Source: Chrysemys picta bellii
Lineage: Eukaryota; Chordata; Testudines; Emydidae
Direction: 5' to 3'
Assembly: GCF_011386835.1 (NCBI RefSeq)
Contig: NC_088798.1
Span: 4,340,001 to 4,404,000 of the forward strand
DNA: 64,000 nucleotides
Shown one piece after another: positions 23,843 to 36,471 of this stretch. The translations under genes and the position numbers were made by a program. The notes under the pieces were generated by a model. It had not been told where the DNA came from, ran no database searches, and saw nothing but the letters and a program-made list of their open reading frames with translations. Within the stretch, counting starts at the first letter, position 1; the number at the start of each line of letters is the position of its first letter.

Positions 23843-25727
23843 GTGAGGCACTACAGAAGTTGTGCTGCAGCATCATTTGACGTGTAGAAAAGCCCCAGGC
23901 CTCAGCACCTGTCTGGGTCTCTCTGCCAGGGAGCTACAAACACCTTCCTGTCAGGGTTTTACATACACGAGCCCTGCGGTTTAACTGCGGGTAATGCTTT
24001 CGGAACAGTGCAGATCTCTGGCCTGTGCCTCAGCCAAGCGTTACCCCGATGTGCAGGAAGAAGGGCGGCGGAACGGTCCCCCAGGAGCGCCTGTCTCCCC
24101 ACGTCCCGTCACGCACCCGCCCTGCCCAGAACACACTCCTGGGGCTCAGTGGGGGCTCCTGCGGCGAGGAACACGTCAGCGCCCCAGCGCTCGGGCCGGG
24201 AGAGCCGCCGAGCGAGGCTGAGCTGTTCCGACAGCGGAGCTGAGAACAAGACAATGCTCTTAGCCAGGCAGCGCATCCCTCATCAATTTCTTAGCAAGCT
24301 CTTTAGTGTGCAGGGGCGGGAGGGGGGGGGTATTACCGCCCTGCTAGAATCCCCTGCGCTAGCGAGCGCCTGGACATTCACAGCTGCAATATGGTCCTGC
24401 CCTCCTCCCCTTCTTCTGCACACTGCAAGCACCCGGGGCTGGGGCCTCAACTGGGGCCGCGCAGGCCAGCTCCAGCCACACCTCCCACCAACGCTGCTGT
24501 TGGCCCAGGACCGGCGTGGTTCAGTAAACAGCATACGACCCACGCAGTCACTAAGCTTAACAGTGAACCCACAGCTACTGCAGGAGCGTGGCCCCAGTGG
24601 TGCTGGTCATGGCCTATTTGGTCACCTTCTCTCTTGCCTGCTGGAAACTTCCCCCTCCTCCCTGGACCAGCTCAGCCAGAACCCCACAGGATGGCACCAC
24701 TGGGCGTGGTGGGGTGGGGTGCGCCATCCTCTGCTCATTGGGCTGCACTGGGGCCTGTGTCGCTGCTGACCTCCAGGCCTGGCAGCGGGAGGGAGGTGGG
24801 CACGGTCTGGGTGGGACAACAGTGACCCTCGCTGGCCGTACCGGATGTGGGTTTACCAGCTTCCCCCGGGTGTACGGGGTTCATGATATCAGGGATCTCG
24901 CTGACTCCTGCACTTGGCCACCACCTGGATTCCTGGGCACCTCGTCAGGCCCTACGTCCACCCAGGGACTGGGCCCTCTCCAACATGGCCCAGGCCCTTG
25001 TGAGCCAGGGCTGGAATGCTTCCCCCCAATGGCGCTCCAGCGAGTGCAGCTGTGGAGTAAGGCTGGTTGGTGGGAGTGAATCCCCCCGCACTGGCGGGGG
25101 TGAGAGCCGTGGCACGGATTACCGAGCCCTGAACGGCCTCCGGCCTGGCTGCCTCTGAGAGCTCAGGAACGCCCGGGCTGTCAGTGACGAGGGAGGTGCT
25201 GGGGCCAGGGCACGCCCAGGGCGGGTCCTTTACTTCTGGCACTTGCTCCCACGGGAAAGGGAGCTGAGCCACGCACAATGCCTCTTTGTTCCGGCCTTCT
25301 GCGAAGGGCAGGTGCTGTAGTCTCTGGGCTGGGCCCCGGCTGGATTCCCGAGTGCGGGCGCAGTAGCTGGGAGAGGCGTGGGAGCCTTGCCTGACTCGGG
25401 AGCTGGGAGACTAGAAGCCCCTCCCTCACTCTGGGAACATGTGGCCCTGTTGTTCTGTATTACTGCCCGGGCACTACAATGTTGGACACCTTAGAAATCT
25501 GTCTAGTTAATAGGAGACCTGCTCAGCCCTCGCTTGTTTTGGGGAACCCCATGTGTGCTCTGTGTCTGGCTCTGCTGTGCTCACGGGCTTAGCTCTGGGG
25601 AGTGTCTTGCATCTGCGATGAGCTCAAGGTTGGGTTCCAGACTGTGCACCGAAATCCTTTCCCCCCTCTCCCCGCCCGCTACTCTGAAAAAATGCAGCCA
25701 CCTCTGGGGTGGAGCGTGGCAGCTGCA
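23843..25727. other. Intergenic GC-rich DNA, no gene recognised
   Basis: CpG is relatively frequent around 24,040 to 24,240. The longest frame of the first half lies here (24,008 to 24,769, plus, 253 codons). It has no recognisable domain, no confident start context and no homologous feel, and two other frames overlap it. I treat it as chance openness in GC-rich DNA. A CpG-island reading is possible but not shown. Confidence 0.4.
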
Positions 25728-25850
25728 TAGGGTGACCAGACAGCAAGTGTGAAAAATCAGGACAGGGGTGGAGGGTAATAGGAACCTATATAAGAAAAAG
25801 ACCCCAAAATTGGGACTGTCCCTATAAAATCGGGACATCTGGTCACTGTA
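25728..25850 (-). mobile_element. hAT-type MITE, 123 bp, copy 2 (inverted)
   Basis: Begins TAGGGTGACCAGA and ends TCTGGTCACTGTA. It is flanked by the perfect 8-bp target duplication CAGCTGCA (25,720 to 25,727 and 25,851 to 25,858). The internal sequence is the reverse complement of the copies at 4537 and 33,552. The length is again 123 bp. The right terminal repeat has CTG in place of CCC. Confidence 0.88.
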
Positions 25851-25879
25851 CAGCTGCACGAGAGTGCACAGTCACCCTG

Positions 25880-26112
25880 AGCGCAGCGCTACACTGGAAA
25901 CGCCGCTGTAGCGCTTCAGTGAAGATGCTTCTGTCGGCGTAGTCAATCCACCTCCGCAAGCGGTGATAGCTACAGCGGCCTTCTCGGTAACATAACGCTG
26001 TCTACGTGGGGGGGCAGGTCTGTATAATTGTGTCGCTCCGGGTGTGGCTTTTTTCACACCCCTGAGCGACGTAGTTATACCAATGTACGTTTATAGCGTA
26101 GCCCTGGCCTGA
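25880..26112 (+). mobile_element. Palindromic MITE-like element A, copy 1
   Basis: Contains 'GCGCTACACTGG', 'GTAGCGCTTCAGTGAAGATG', 'TCAATCCACCTCCGCAAGCG', 'CTGTCTACGTGG', 'TTTTTTCACACCCCTGAGCG' and 'ACGTAGTTATACCAATGTAC'. The same modules in reverse order and opposite strand occur at 28,598 to 28,800. Its GTCTAC words and lack of coding capacity fit a non-autonomous DNA transposon. The superfamily is not assigned. Confidence 0.6.
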
Positions 26113-28597
26113 GCTGGGAGAGTTGGCATTTCGTGCCCCAAGCCGGCATTTAGCTTTAGTGAAAAATGTACCAGGGTGTTTAATGCATACAAGCGAGCAG
26201 CTCCTTGTTTCTGCATCGTGGCCTTCTCAACTCGAGGAGGTGTCCAAAGTGCCTGGACCAATTGTCCTCGGTGCTTGTTTGCTCTGGGTTTGAGCCTCGT
26301 TAGCGCCATAGCGTTCGGCGTGGCATAGGGCACAGACACAGCCATGCCGTTCCATGTGGCGGCGGGTCGGTTCTGGCGGCCAAGCCCTGTGTTGCTTCAC
26401 TCTCTCTCTGGCATGTAGACGGACTGAGGAGCGTGGGGTTGGGGTCGGGGGCGGGGTGCACGGCCCACTTTCACACCCAACTGTTCCAGAGCTGCGCTTA
26501 GAAAGCAGTTTTCCAAGAACGGAGATTAGAGGGGCCCAGAGGTTTCTTCTCAGCGGGCTTGCCAGAGTGGGTTTGCAACGTCCCCGGCCAATCCAAAGGC
26601 AAGCTAGTTGCTAGGAGCTGCCGGCTAGAGGCCGAAGGGATTCCTGAGCATTCGCTGACTGGGGCCCGCGGGCCAAGAGCCCTGCAGGAGAGGTTGCTAA
26701 GCATTTTCCAGGGCCACGATGAAGCAGCACAATTTGGGCTGTGTCAGCAATTTCTCGCCTCTTCCCTCGCCTGCTCGCTTTGTGCCGGCTGGGTCTCGTT
26801 TAGCCGCTGTCTGGAGCTGGGATTCTTGGGCTGGGAGCCAGAGAATTCCCCTGGCTGGGGAATCTCACCTGTTGTTTCTGACAGAACTGGGGCAACGGAG
26901 CTGCAGGGCTGGGCTAAACAATCCCAAAGGAGTTCTCACACCGGGCTGCTGGGTGCCCCGGGCCGGGCGAAATCCCCATCCCCGCTCAGACGCATTCTTC
27001 AGCTCCACACCAGACCTGGGTGCAAAGTGGGGCGGGGGGAGGGGGGAGGCACTGAAACGTCATTTTTGTTCTGCCCAGAACGGCGCCAAATGGAGTGCAT
27101 TCAGACATTGCGACAAACTGGTTTTGACATGGTTCATTTGGGGGTTTCTTTGCCCCCTTTCCCCACTGAAAATGGGGATTAAAAGAGGAGAGAAGAGGGA
27201 GGAGAGAAGGAAACTGAAAACTGACTTTTCCCCCATGTTTTGGTTTAGTCAAATAGAACTGGGCCATGCGGAAGCTTTCAAGCCATTCTGTGGGCAGTGA
27301 GTCCAGCGCGGGCAGAGTTCACAGCTCGGACACAGGATGGCCATGCAGATGCCCTGGGACTCCTGGAGGGTGATGACTGCTTACTTCAATTTTAATCCAC
27401 ACCTGTGCTTTAAACAGGCCCTTCTTAAAGAGACAGGCCCCCGGGCCGAGTTGGTTATGTTTGCAAGAGGGACCTAGGGCCCATGTCTTAGCAGCAGAAG
27501 TGGGTATTAAGGAGGGATTGGGAGGTGGCGTGGGGCGGGGCATGAAAAGCGGAGTGGGAGAAGGAGACAAAAGGAGCGGGGTGAGATTGGTGCAGGGGGC
27601 TGTGGCAGGGAACCCAAGCAGAGATGGGGGAGAGTGGGGAGTCAGACAGACCCTTGCTGGGGAACAGGCGGGGGCAGCTCCAGTTTGAATCAAGGGGACG
27701 CTGGAGGATAAGTACCTGGTGCTGGCTTAGCATGTCTGCTGTTTACTGGCAGGGGCAGGCTCAGATCTCAGGCTTGGGGTTTGTAGTTCGCATTCAGCTC
27801 CATATCCGTGGGTGGCCAGTATGTCCCTGCTGGGCCAGACCTAGTCCCCGGATGCAGACCCTCCTGACCCGTGGATCTGGACCTGAGCTGGCATCTGGGC
27901 CCATCTCTGCTTTGTGACCCCCGGTGACGCCTGGAGGTTGGGTGATGGACTCCCCGTGGAGCTAGGAATTCCGAGCTGAAGCCTGATGTGGGGAAGGGCC
28001 AGCTTTCATCGGAAGCTTTTCACCCCGCCCAGAGCATTTAGCCTGCAAGTCTGTTACGCAAGAGACAGTTGAGAAGACGTGCATCAACCCACGCGCTGCT
28101 GGGCCTCATCTACACACACATCGGCCTGGCCGGGACCTCCTGGGGCACTGAGTACCATCCCCTGCCGTTGCAGGCAACCCTGTTGGGGAAACGTGTTCAT
28201 AAACTTATCAAGCTCCATCATCAAACTGGATCGGTTGTTTGCCCTCCCCCGCCCCCTTTCTACTGCAAGGCCTTTCTAGACCCTCCTTCTTCTTAGAGTT
28301 AGAAACATGCTAGTTTCAGCCTAACTTCTGCACGGCTGCTTTAAAGGATCAAGCCTCCCGCCTGGAAGTCGGTGATGGCTGGCATGCATGCTGGGCAATG
28401 CCCTCAGAACTGCAGCATCCGCCTCTTTAGTGGCCTAGCTAGGCATGAGGCAGCAATCTATGGAAACCCGGTGGCACTGATGCGGCTCAGTGAAGCCTCT
28501 GGAAGACTCAGTGGACCTTATCCGGCTCCTTTAGGCCCATGGACCACTCCCAGAGAGTCCGGAGGGAGCAGGAGGCAGCCCTAGGTTTAGAAACGGA
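26113..28597. other. Intergenic DNA, no gene recognised
   Basis: Open frames up to 207 codons (26,559 to 27,182, plus) have no recognisable domain. No RNA gene or named repeat seen. Confidence 0.4.
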
Positions 28598-28800
28598 GGC
28601 CTGGCTACACCTAGGGCGGCCTAGCTCCGCAGCTCAGAGCTGTGAAAAACTTTGCACCCTGAGCACCATCAGGAGGTCAACCTAAGCTCCAGTGTAGCTG
28701 CAGCTAGGTCAACGGACAGATTCTTCCCTCAACCTAGCTACCGCCTCATGCAGAGGTGGATTATCTACACTGACAGAAAAACCCTCATAGTGGCTTTTGT
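28598..28800 (-). mobile_element. Palindromic MITE-like element A, copy 2
   Basis: Reads 'GGCTACACCTAGGG', 'GCACCCTGAGCACC', 'CAACCTAAGCTCCAGTGTAG', 'GCTAGGTCAACGG', 'CCTAGCTACCGCCTC', 'GAGGTGGATTATCTACACTG'. These are the modules of the 25,880 element in reverse orientation, diverged. An open frame running through it (28,652 to 28,942) is accidental. Confidence 0.55.
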
Positions 28801-29177
28801 GCAGGCGTATCCTAACTTGGCTACACCAAAGCTGAAGGCAGACATGAATGAAGAGAACCACCAAGTCAGAGAAATCATGGAGCCACTACTTAGGATCCAG
28901 ATGGCTGCAGGGGGAGTAGGGCAAATAAACGCAGGGAAATGAAGCGTCAGAAGAGCTGCTGAAGTGGGGAATTGGGAGATAGTATGAAGTAGCCCTTCAC
29001 TCCAGGTTCACTTGCCGTTTCCATGGTTTGATGGCAACCTGGGTTTATGACACCAATGAACAGAGAGAGCCTGGCGCATTCAGTTAGCATGCAGCATGTG
29101 TAGGTTCATAGGGTGAAACCCTGGCCCCATTGACGTGGTGGTGGTGGGGGGTTTGCCCTAGATTTCAGTAACACTTA
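28801..29177. other. Intergenic DNA, nothing recognised
   Basis: No gene, RNA gene or named repeat seen. Confidence 0.35.
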
Positions 29178-29285
29178 GCTTTCACCTATAGATTTGAAGG
29201 CACCATTCTGATCATCGAGTCTGATCTTATTACACAGGCTATAGAATTTCACGCAGGGATCCCTGCAGTAAGCCCAGCGCGGTGG
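29178..29285 (-). mobile_element. CR1-like LINE 3' terminal fragment
   Basis: The plus strand reads 'ATAGATTTGAAGGCACCATT', 'CTGATCATCGAGTCTGATCT' and 'ACACAGGCTATAGAATTTCA', the antisense of a CR1 3' end (a different subfamily from the 11,804 copy). It is a short, old fragment. Confidence 0.6.
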
Positions 29286-31831
29286 GTTAAACTAGAGCAC
29301 CGCTTTACTCCCAAGCTTGGTCTGAAGACGCAAGTGATGGTAGTTCTCCACAGCCCTTGGTAAATTGAGTTCTTTAACCTCAACCTTACAAATTTACCCC
29401 TTGTTTCCAGTTTGAACGTGTCAAGATTCAACTTCCAGCCATTTCATCTTCTTATGCCTCTGTCGGTGAGGTTTTATTTGATTTAGCGCGAGAGATCTGT
29501 CCAGAGCTGAAACAGGGGCAGCAGATTTCCTGGAAAAGCCCGTTTTGAAAGCCATCAAAATATTAGCATCTATTTGACTATGTGCTACTTGTTCTGATCC
29601 ACTCACTGCTAGCTAAAAGCGAGGTACAAATGTTGACGACCAAAGCACGGATGAACCAAAGAGCCTCAGAAGAACAGAAAATCGTTGGAAGAAGCCCGAC
29701 CGGTACCAGTTCCGTCCATCATGACTTATTGATTAGTGCTTTGAAGCTAGAAAGCACTAAGTAGTCTTATTAAATCAGCTTCAAGACGCTTGTTGAAATC
29801 CTGGTAAATAATATTTTCTTCCAGGAAAAACCGCATACGAATGCTCAGCTGAAGTAGAGAAAGGATTTTCTTTTATAAACTGTTTTGGCTCGTGGAGCTT
29901 TTTTAACAAATTCTTATGAGTTCCATCAAGAAACCGATTTTAATAGTTTCCGAGCTCAATTTTCCCTGTTTAATAAGGTACAATATGGGGCTGGACTGTG
30001 ATGCCAACTAAAGAGATTGACATATAAAGTGTATTCTTCCTGCATGTCAATAAATGGCTGATTCCAAGCAGTAATTTACATATTTTGCTGGCACCGTTTC
30101 ATGAGCGAATCTGAATGTTGAGAAAGGGGAAAAACAGCCTTAGCAAGTGAAATGCACAATGAGCTTCAGACGTCTGGCAGCCGGCCTCGGGATCTGGCTG
30201 TGCTCTTGTCAGCGGTTAGAAGGTAAACAGAGTAGGGGCTGGTTGGTGGTTGGATGGGGAAGCTCCAAGGAAAACTCAAGAAGTAGCAGTTGATTCAACC
30301 GGGAGCACTCTTCGCTTGGTCAGTGCTGACCCCCGTGCCGTGTGTGTGTGTGGGGGGGGCTGTAGGGATTGGGGTGGGTAGCTCAGTCTGCAGTGCTTTT
30401 CCCTCTAACTCCTGCTGACCCCAGCGTCCCGGCCGGGTGTGCGGTAAGCTCCCTCCCTGCTGTGTGTCTGCCCCAGACAGTACCCGGATGGCTGGCAATA
30501 CCAGCTTTCCAAGAACTTAGTTGAATTTTTTTTTTGAGAGAGAGAGAACACGAAATCCTAGTTCTCCCGGTAGCAGCAAGCCCATGTTTCCTCTCTCTGG
30601 TCTTTAGGCTCTGATCCAAGTCCCGTGCGGGGCTGGGGAGGTGGGAGGCCTGGGGCACAGAAACGATTCAAATGGCCACCGGGAATGGATGTGCTCGCTC
30701 GTCTGGCCTTGCCGGATGAGCTCGACTTCACTGGCAGGTCGGAAACACTGCAGGGATGGGACAATCAACGGGGCACTGCGAGGCCAGGCTAGCCACTATC
30801 TGTGCAAGCCCGGTTAGCTCATGGAGGCCGGAGAGGAGCCGGCTACCTGACAGATTCAGTCCCCATTGAGTGAGCGTGTCTGAGTGGAGAGAATGCGGAA
30901 GAAGGTGTGAACGAACACCGCCCCCAGACCCCTGGCTCCAGGGTCAGAAGAGGGGTGAATGCAGATAGCTGAGCGAACCCACAAACTCCTGCAGACAGTA
31001 CTAGGACCTCTACGGGGTGTAGGTGAGACCAATGGCCCCATCACTTTCTTCCCGCCTTAAGGGTGAGTGATGGGGGAAGGAGGGAGCGGAGTGGTGGGTG
31101 GGGCCTCGGGGGGAGAGGCCAAGCAGGGCGGAGCCTCTGGGTGGAGTGTAGGCGGGGCTTCGGCGGGGAAGACGGGGCGGGGGTGGAGCGTGGTCCGGGC
31201 ACCGGTGGCCCCCCCACTTTTAGGGAGCTTCTGATGCTTCCGGCCTGGCTCTGCAGCTGCGCTGGAAGTGCTGCTGGCTGGCTGGGGAGATTTGTACTCT
31301 GAGGAGCTGGGGCGGAGAAGGGCAGCACCTGGGTTTGGTCTGGCAGGACATAGCAGGACCTAGGTACTTGCTCCACGTTGTGCCTAACAGGGAGGTGTTT
31401 TGTAAATGCGGGTGCGATGGCTCGGTGAGGTCTTTGACACTGTGTCATTCGCCTTCGCGACGCGAGCCACTGTAGCTTTCTGTTCCTCTGCCTAGAGGGG
31501 CCGACAAGCCCAGCCAATAAACCGGCACATGCAGGGGCTGTTACAGCATCACACTGGATCAGCCAGAGCGGAGCTAGGGGGCTGGGCGTTTCGGGGGCTC
31601 TAGGCGGTGGTATTGTTTCACCGAGGGGCTGGTGAATAAGGGGTGCGAGGTTTCAGGTGTGGGGCTGGAGTCCCGCCGCAGTGATGGCTCGGACCCTGTG
31701 CGCTGCATACCCAGAGAGGGAGGTAGAGTCACACGACACTGAAGTGGTGGAATCTAACAAGCTAACGGCTGCTCGGTGCTGGGCTTGCAGCCAGAGGGCA
31801 GGTGGGGACGTTTCACTGGCCGTTATTTATA
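29286..31831. other. Intergenic DNA, no gene recognised
   Basis: No family-like frame. Short (GT)n and G runs lie near 30,340 to 30,358. The stretch 31,060 to 31,210 is strongly G-rich with repeated GGGCGG words. No RNA gene seen. Confidence 0.4.
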
Positions 31832-32112
31832 GTACAGGCATGTTTAAGTGGCCACATCCAAACGCTGGGCCCGATTGTGCTAGGTGCTGTACAAACACAG
31901 TGTGCGAGAGTCCCTGCCCCAGAGAGTCTCACCAGACGACACAGACGGAGTGGGAGGAAGACGTGAGTTATTATCCTCCCATCACAGTGGGGGAACTGCG
32001 GCACAGAGAGACACGAGGGCTGGCCCAAGGTCATCCTGGGAATCTTTGGCAGAGCAGGGACTGGAACCCCGGGTCTCCTGAATCTCAAACCAGTGGCTAA
32101 AGCACCCCAGGC
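31832..32112 (-). mobile_element. MIR/CORE-SINE-like copy
   Basis: Reads 'CCCGATTGTGCTAGGTGCTG', 'TACAAACACAGTGTGCGAGA', 'GTCCCTGCCCCAGAGAGTCT', 'GGGGGAACTGCGGCACAGAG', 'GGCCCAAGGTCATCCTGGGA' and 'GGAACCCCGGGTCTCCTGAA'. The order matches the reverse strand of the MIR-type SINE, as at 18,262 and 19,600. An open frame of 147 codons overlaps it by chance. Confidence 0.75.
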
Positions 32113-33551
32113 TACCTCGCCCTCCCCTGCGGGGCTGTGGGGTTTTACACTCAAACGTGCCTCACTCCCTAAGGATCTGGGCCAAAAAGCCCTTTACAGA
32201 AGTTGCTGATGAGATGGGCCCATTTCTTGCTGCTGGTCCTCCGCCACCACTGCTCTGTTTCTAGGGTGCACTGGCACCTTGCAGGGGTAGAGACCAGCCT
32301 GAGAGAGAGCCAAGGCTGAGCAGTGGTTCGCGTCCCAGTGGGCGTGCTCCGTGGCTAACATGAGTGAAGGCAGAGACGCCCGCCTGCCCCCAATGATGGG
32401 CAGAAGTCCTGCACCTCTGATTGCAAGAGAAGGTGCCCAGTTGAGCTGGCACACAGGAGCTCCTGCTCCTTTTAGTACCCAGAGCCAGTCATCTCCACAA
32501 GAGCCAGTCAAGTCCATGTGCCTCTACCTTAGCGAGGAATTCTTGTGGCAGGCCACTCCAGTCCTGGGGGCGGTAGATGTTCAAACCTTTAGCCTCTGAC
32601 AGAAGCCGGTTTGCTCAGGGGCCCGAGGTCAGCACCCTTGTTTCAGGTGTGCTGGAACGGCAGCCGTGCGTGGGCTGCTAGCACTCACTGTTTACCCAAC
32701 GGATTTCAAGTTTGACGCTCTCTCATTAAGCTGATTTCGACACTGTAGCGCTGGAGCAAGGTCTTAATTACTTGTGCTTTCATCTGTACACTCTAATGGA
32801 ATGGAGCCGCCACTAGGAACCATCATTTGCATATGTTTATTAGCGTTAACCAAAGCTCTGTTGTCTCTGCCCATCATGTTTAGGAAATGCTAATTCAGAG
32901 TCTGCCGCTGGCTGGGCCCAGCTAACGGAACAGTGGCTCCTGCGGTTGCTATAATGTGAAGACGGTTTAGTGGCACCTCAGGTAAGGGGGGTTATAAATC
33001 CGGTCTGAATTCTCCGTGCTGCGAATTTCTGAAGAAACACCATAAAAGCCGGGTTTTGTGTGTCCGGTGGAGAAGGGAGACGTTTCTCTCATTTCAGATG
33101 CATTTTTTGTGCCTTTGTCTGTCTGAACGCAGCGGCTGGTGTAGCCCACAGACCGGCCGGTGCTGATTGCTGCCAGAATGACTTACCGCGGAGAAGCGCC
33201 GTATTGTAACTGACGTGCAGCGAGACCGCCGGGATGGAGCCACATTGTGGGCCAGCGCCTCGGCTGGTGGACCTCAGTGTGGCGCCATTTACTTGTATTT
33301 ATTTGTAGCTGTCGGAGCCCCGTGGTGCTCGGTGCTCTCCAGCTGGAACGAAAAGCCGGCCCTGGCCCCAACGAGCGTCCAGTCCTTGTATACGGCAAGA
33401 AAATGGGTCTTGCGCCAGTGGGGAGTAGCCTGGTTTCAAAGCAGGATAAATTGTATCGGTGCAACCCAGCCTTGCTTCTTACATCCCTGCAGCCTGGGAG
33501 GAGCTAGTGGTGTAGTCAGGCCCTGGAATAATGTGGGGACGGTGATCAGCT
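32113..33551. other. Intergenic DNA, no gene recognised
   Basis: No domain-bearing frame, RNA gene or named repeat. A CpG-containing patch lies around 33,180 to 33,290 without other promoter signs. Confidence 0.4.
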
Positions 33552-33674
33552 TAGGGTGACCAGATGTCCCGATTTTATAGGGACAGTCCCGATTTTTGGG
33601 TCTTTTTCCTATATAGGCTCCTATTACCCCCCACCCCCGTCCCGATTTTTCACACTTGCTGTCTGGTCACCCTA
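33552..33674 (+). mobile_element. hAT-type MITE, 123 bp, copy 3
   Basis: Begins TAGGGTGACCAGA and ends TCTGGTCACCCTA. It is flanked by 8-bp duplications GATCAGCT (33,544 to 33,551) and GACCAGCT (33,675 to 33,682), one mismatch. The interior is nearly identical to copy 1 at 4537, so these two are young relative to other repeats here. It has no coding capacity. Confidence 0.88.
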
Positions 33675-36423
33675 GACCAGCTCAGACTGACAGGTGTCAG
33701 GCATGGCTGGGTTCTGCATCGTCTCTGAAAAGCGAGCGAAGGCCAGATTGCTGGAGACGGCGTCCCCACTGACTAGCCAGGGCTTGGCAGGCGGGCAGCA
33801 GACTGAAGCTTTAAATAACCGTTACACAATGCTTCCCAAGCCCCCTCTGTGCAAATCCTCTTGGTGATTCCTGCCACCCAACCTCCCAGGGGAAAAATTG
33901 GCAAACCGGCGCTTTCCTTCATCGCTGACTCCCCCTTCATGGGGGCAATGAAATCGGCATCAAACAATTTTCTTAACTGGGAAAAATCATCTGTCCCCAG
34001 ATTTCAGTGGAGCTGTGCAGCCGTGGGGGCCCGTCGGGCTGTCGTTCCTAATCAGCGTCACCGTCAGAGCCTGCGGCCAGTGCACCTGTGCAGTGTTACA
34101 GTAACTCACACGTTGGAAGCCTGAGAAATTCCCCAGAGGCTTGACTCTAAGTACGGCTTCAAAGGTCCCGCTGAATGCGTCGCTCTTGTGACATCACACC
34201 TGGTTCGGCTCACAAGGCGACACAGATGGAGTCGGCACGCCAAGCAAGAGGAGGGACCAGAACTATTTGCTGCCTGCCTCGTCCGTGAAGCCATTTGCCT
34301 TTTGTTGGGGGTGTGTGTGTGGGGGGTGTGTGTCTATCCTGAAGCCCATCACCACAGTGTGAATTATATTGTCACTTGCAAAGTGCCGCTAGCCAATGGA
34401 GGCTGACTACGCCATGCAGGGCCAAGGTTGCATTGCAGCTCACCGTGCGAGCAAGGGGCCAGCGCAGCGTGCTCCGTGGCTCCATTAGCACGCTGTGACT
34501 TTTGCGTTTAGAAAGTTCAGCCGGCGTGTGACAGTAAAGTGGGCTCTTGGCATTTAAAATAAAAGGGACTGTGTGGCCAGCAGGTGTTCACAGACGGGAG
34601 CGGCCGTAGCCCCTGCCATTATTTCAAGGCCCTGTGGCTCAGACATGCTGCACCTCAGCCTGATGGTCACCCAGCAGGCGCTCTGCGCAGTGGGATCGCG
34701 CTGAAGCCCTGCTTGTTCGCACAAACTGAAGTGCAGCAACGTCACACGCACTTGTCCTCACTGAGGCTTACATCCATGGCAGGCTGGGCATGCTAAAAAT
34801 AAGCTGACGTTGCACTACCTGGTCCTGAGCCTTCAGAAACAAGTGGCTGGAAAAAAAAGTGCACCAAGGGTAGGGGAAAAAAACCCAACCCCTTCAACGG
34901 TCAGGCTGTAAATGCAAAACTAACCCAGTGGAATTTTACCAACTACCCCTCCCCCGCTCCAACTTCACCTTTGGACTGAGAACGAAGTGAAATTGCAACC
35001 CAAACGCCAGTGAGCGCATTAAACCAGCACGCCGTGTGGTGCCAAAATAGCTTTTTTCCCCCCCCAGTTGGCCTCATCAGGGTCTGCCGCCTTGAAGCTT
35101 TTTAAGGGCACTGTATTGCTTATGCTTCAAGCCCACCCTTCAGCAGGGCAGTGCGTGCATTGCAGCCAGAGCGGTAACCGTGCACACGATTGGCCGGGGC
35201 GCTTGTCCCTTTCAACAGGAGCAGGGTGTTAACCCTGAAGCCTAATGATGACAACACAGAGTGCAGGATTGTTTACTGCGCTGCTGCTGCTTACTTTAGC
35301 ACAAAGCAGGAAGGTTTCTGAGGGGTATGGTATGAGCCTGATGTCATGGGCAGGGCTGATGTGCCATCTTCCCTGCCCCTCCCCCCCAAAGCCAAAGCAT
35401 GCCAGACTCACGTTGTTGCAGAAATACCTGCACAAGCATCTGAAAACGGGCTTACCATGCAAGGGCCTTGTCAGTTGCGCCGATAACCTGGTTACTGCAG
35501 GGCCGTGCCCAGCATTCCCCTGCCAGTTTACCAACAACCCCAGTCAGACAGGACGCAGCTGCTGATGACACCGTGCAAAGGGTTGGCTCACACAGAGGCT
35601 GTGGCCAGCTGCTCCTTGGCACATTACACAATGGCCCCAAAGAGATGCAAAGGCCTTGGAACACGTAGAGGAAAAAGCTGGGCTGTCTCGGGCTGTGCCT
35701 GTGAACCCTCCTCAGGCGGCCTTGGCAGGAGTTTGGGGGCACCTGGTTGACCGGAGAGTGTGGGGCAGCTAGCACCAAGGTTGGGCACATCCCAAGCCCT
35801 GCTCGCATGGGGCGCTAGCGCACAGGATGGCTCCAAGCTCTTTGGGGGCAGGGAATCACATTGGTGTTGTCATCTTTGAAGCACCCAGTGGGCTCTGAAA
35901 ACACAGCGGCTGCTCAAACGCCCTTTTTGTGCCCTCTGTTCAGCGCAGCCAGGCTTGGACAGGGCAGCAGTATGCGCCTCTGTAAGTGGCAGGGCTCAAA
36001 ACACTGTGGCCACCCATATGTATTGCCTACACCACTTATTGGGCATGCCACAGGCTACAGCACAGGGCCGCCACGGCAGGGGGAAGCGTAGCCCGGTGGC
36101 TACAGCAAAGCTGGAAGCGGGCTATTCCGTGGCACGCACCTGGTGCCCTGGGTGACCTGCACAGCTCTATGTTTGCAATGCTGCAGCACGGTTCCACGCA
36201 GCGCACCCTGGTGCAGGTGCAGCACGTGCCTAGGGCTTATAGGGCCTCTAATGCGCCGGCGCCCAGGGCTGCTTTGTCTGGCTGCCGGCCTCCAATGGTT
36301 CTGTCCCAGTGGAGGAGCCGTGTGGTTAAGCAGGGGAGGTTGCTAGTCCCTTAGCTTGGTCCCTGCTGGTCGCTCCCATGCTGTCTGCTGGCAGACTGCC
36401 CTTGAGGTGGTTGGTGCTGACGT
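33675..36423. other. Intergenic DNA, no gene recognised
   Basis: Short open frames only. A (GT)n/G-rich stretch lies at about 34,309 to 34,333. The phrase CCAAGCTCTTTGGGGGCAGG at 35,833 resembles a SINE tail. No RNA gene seen. Confidence 0.4.
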
Positions 36424-36471
36424 GGGGGGGGGGGGGGGGGGGGAGGGGAGGGAGGGGGAGGTAGAGGAGGG
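36424..36471 (+). repeat. G-homopolymer and G-rich tract
   Basis: An uninterrupted run of 20 G (36,424 to 36,443) followed by GGGG-containing blocks up to about 36,471. It could form G-quadruplexes on the plus strand, and it is also a place where assembly length may be wrong. Confidence 0.85.

Noticed and set aside
24008..24769. 253-codon plus-strand open frame, the longest in the window
   Set aside because: GC-rich sequence with overlapping frames in other phases, no recognisable domain, and intergenic setting. An open frame of this length is expected by chance at such GC.
28652..28942. 96-codon plus-strand frame
   Set aside because: Runs through the MITE-like element at 28,598.
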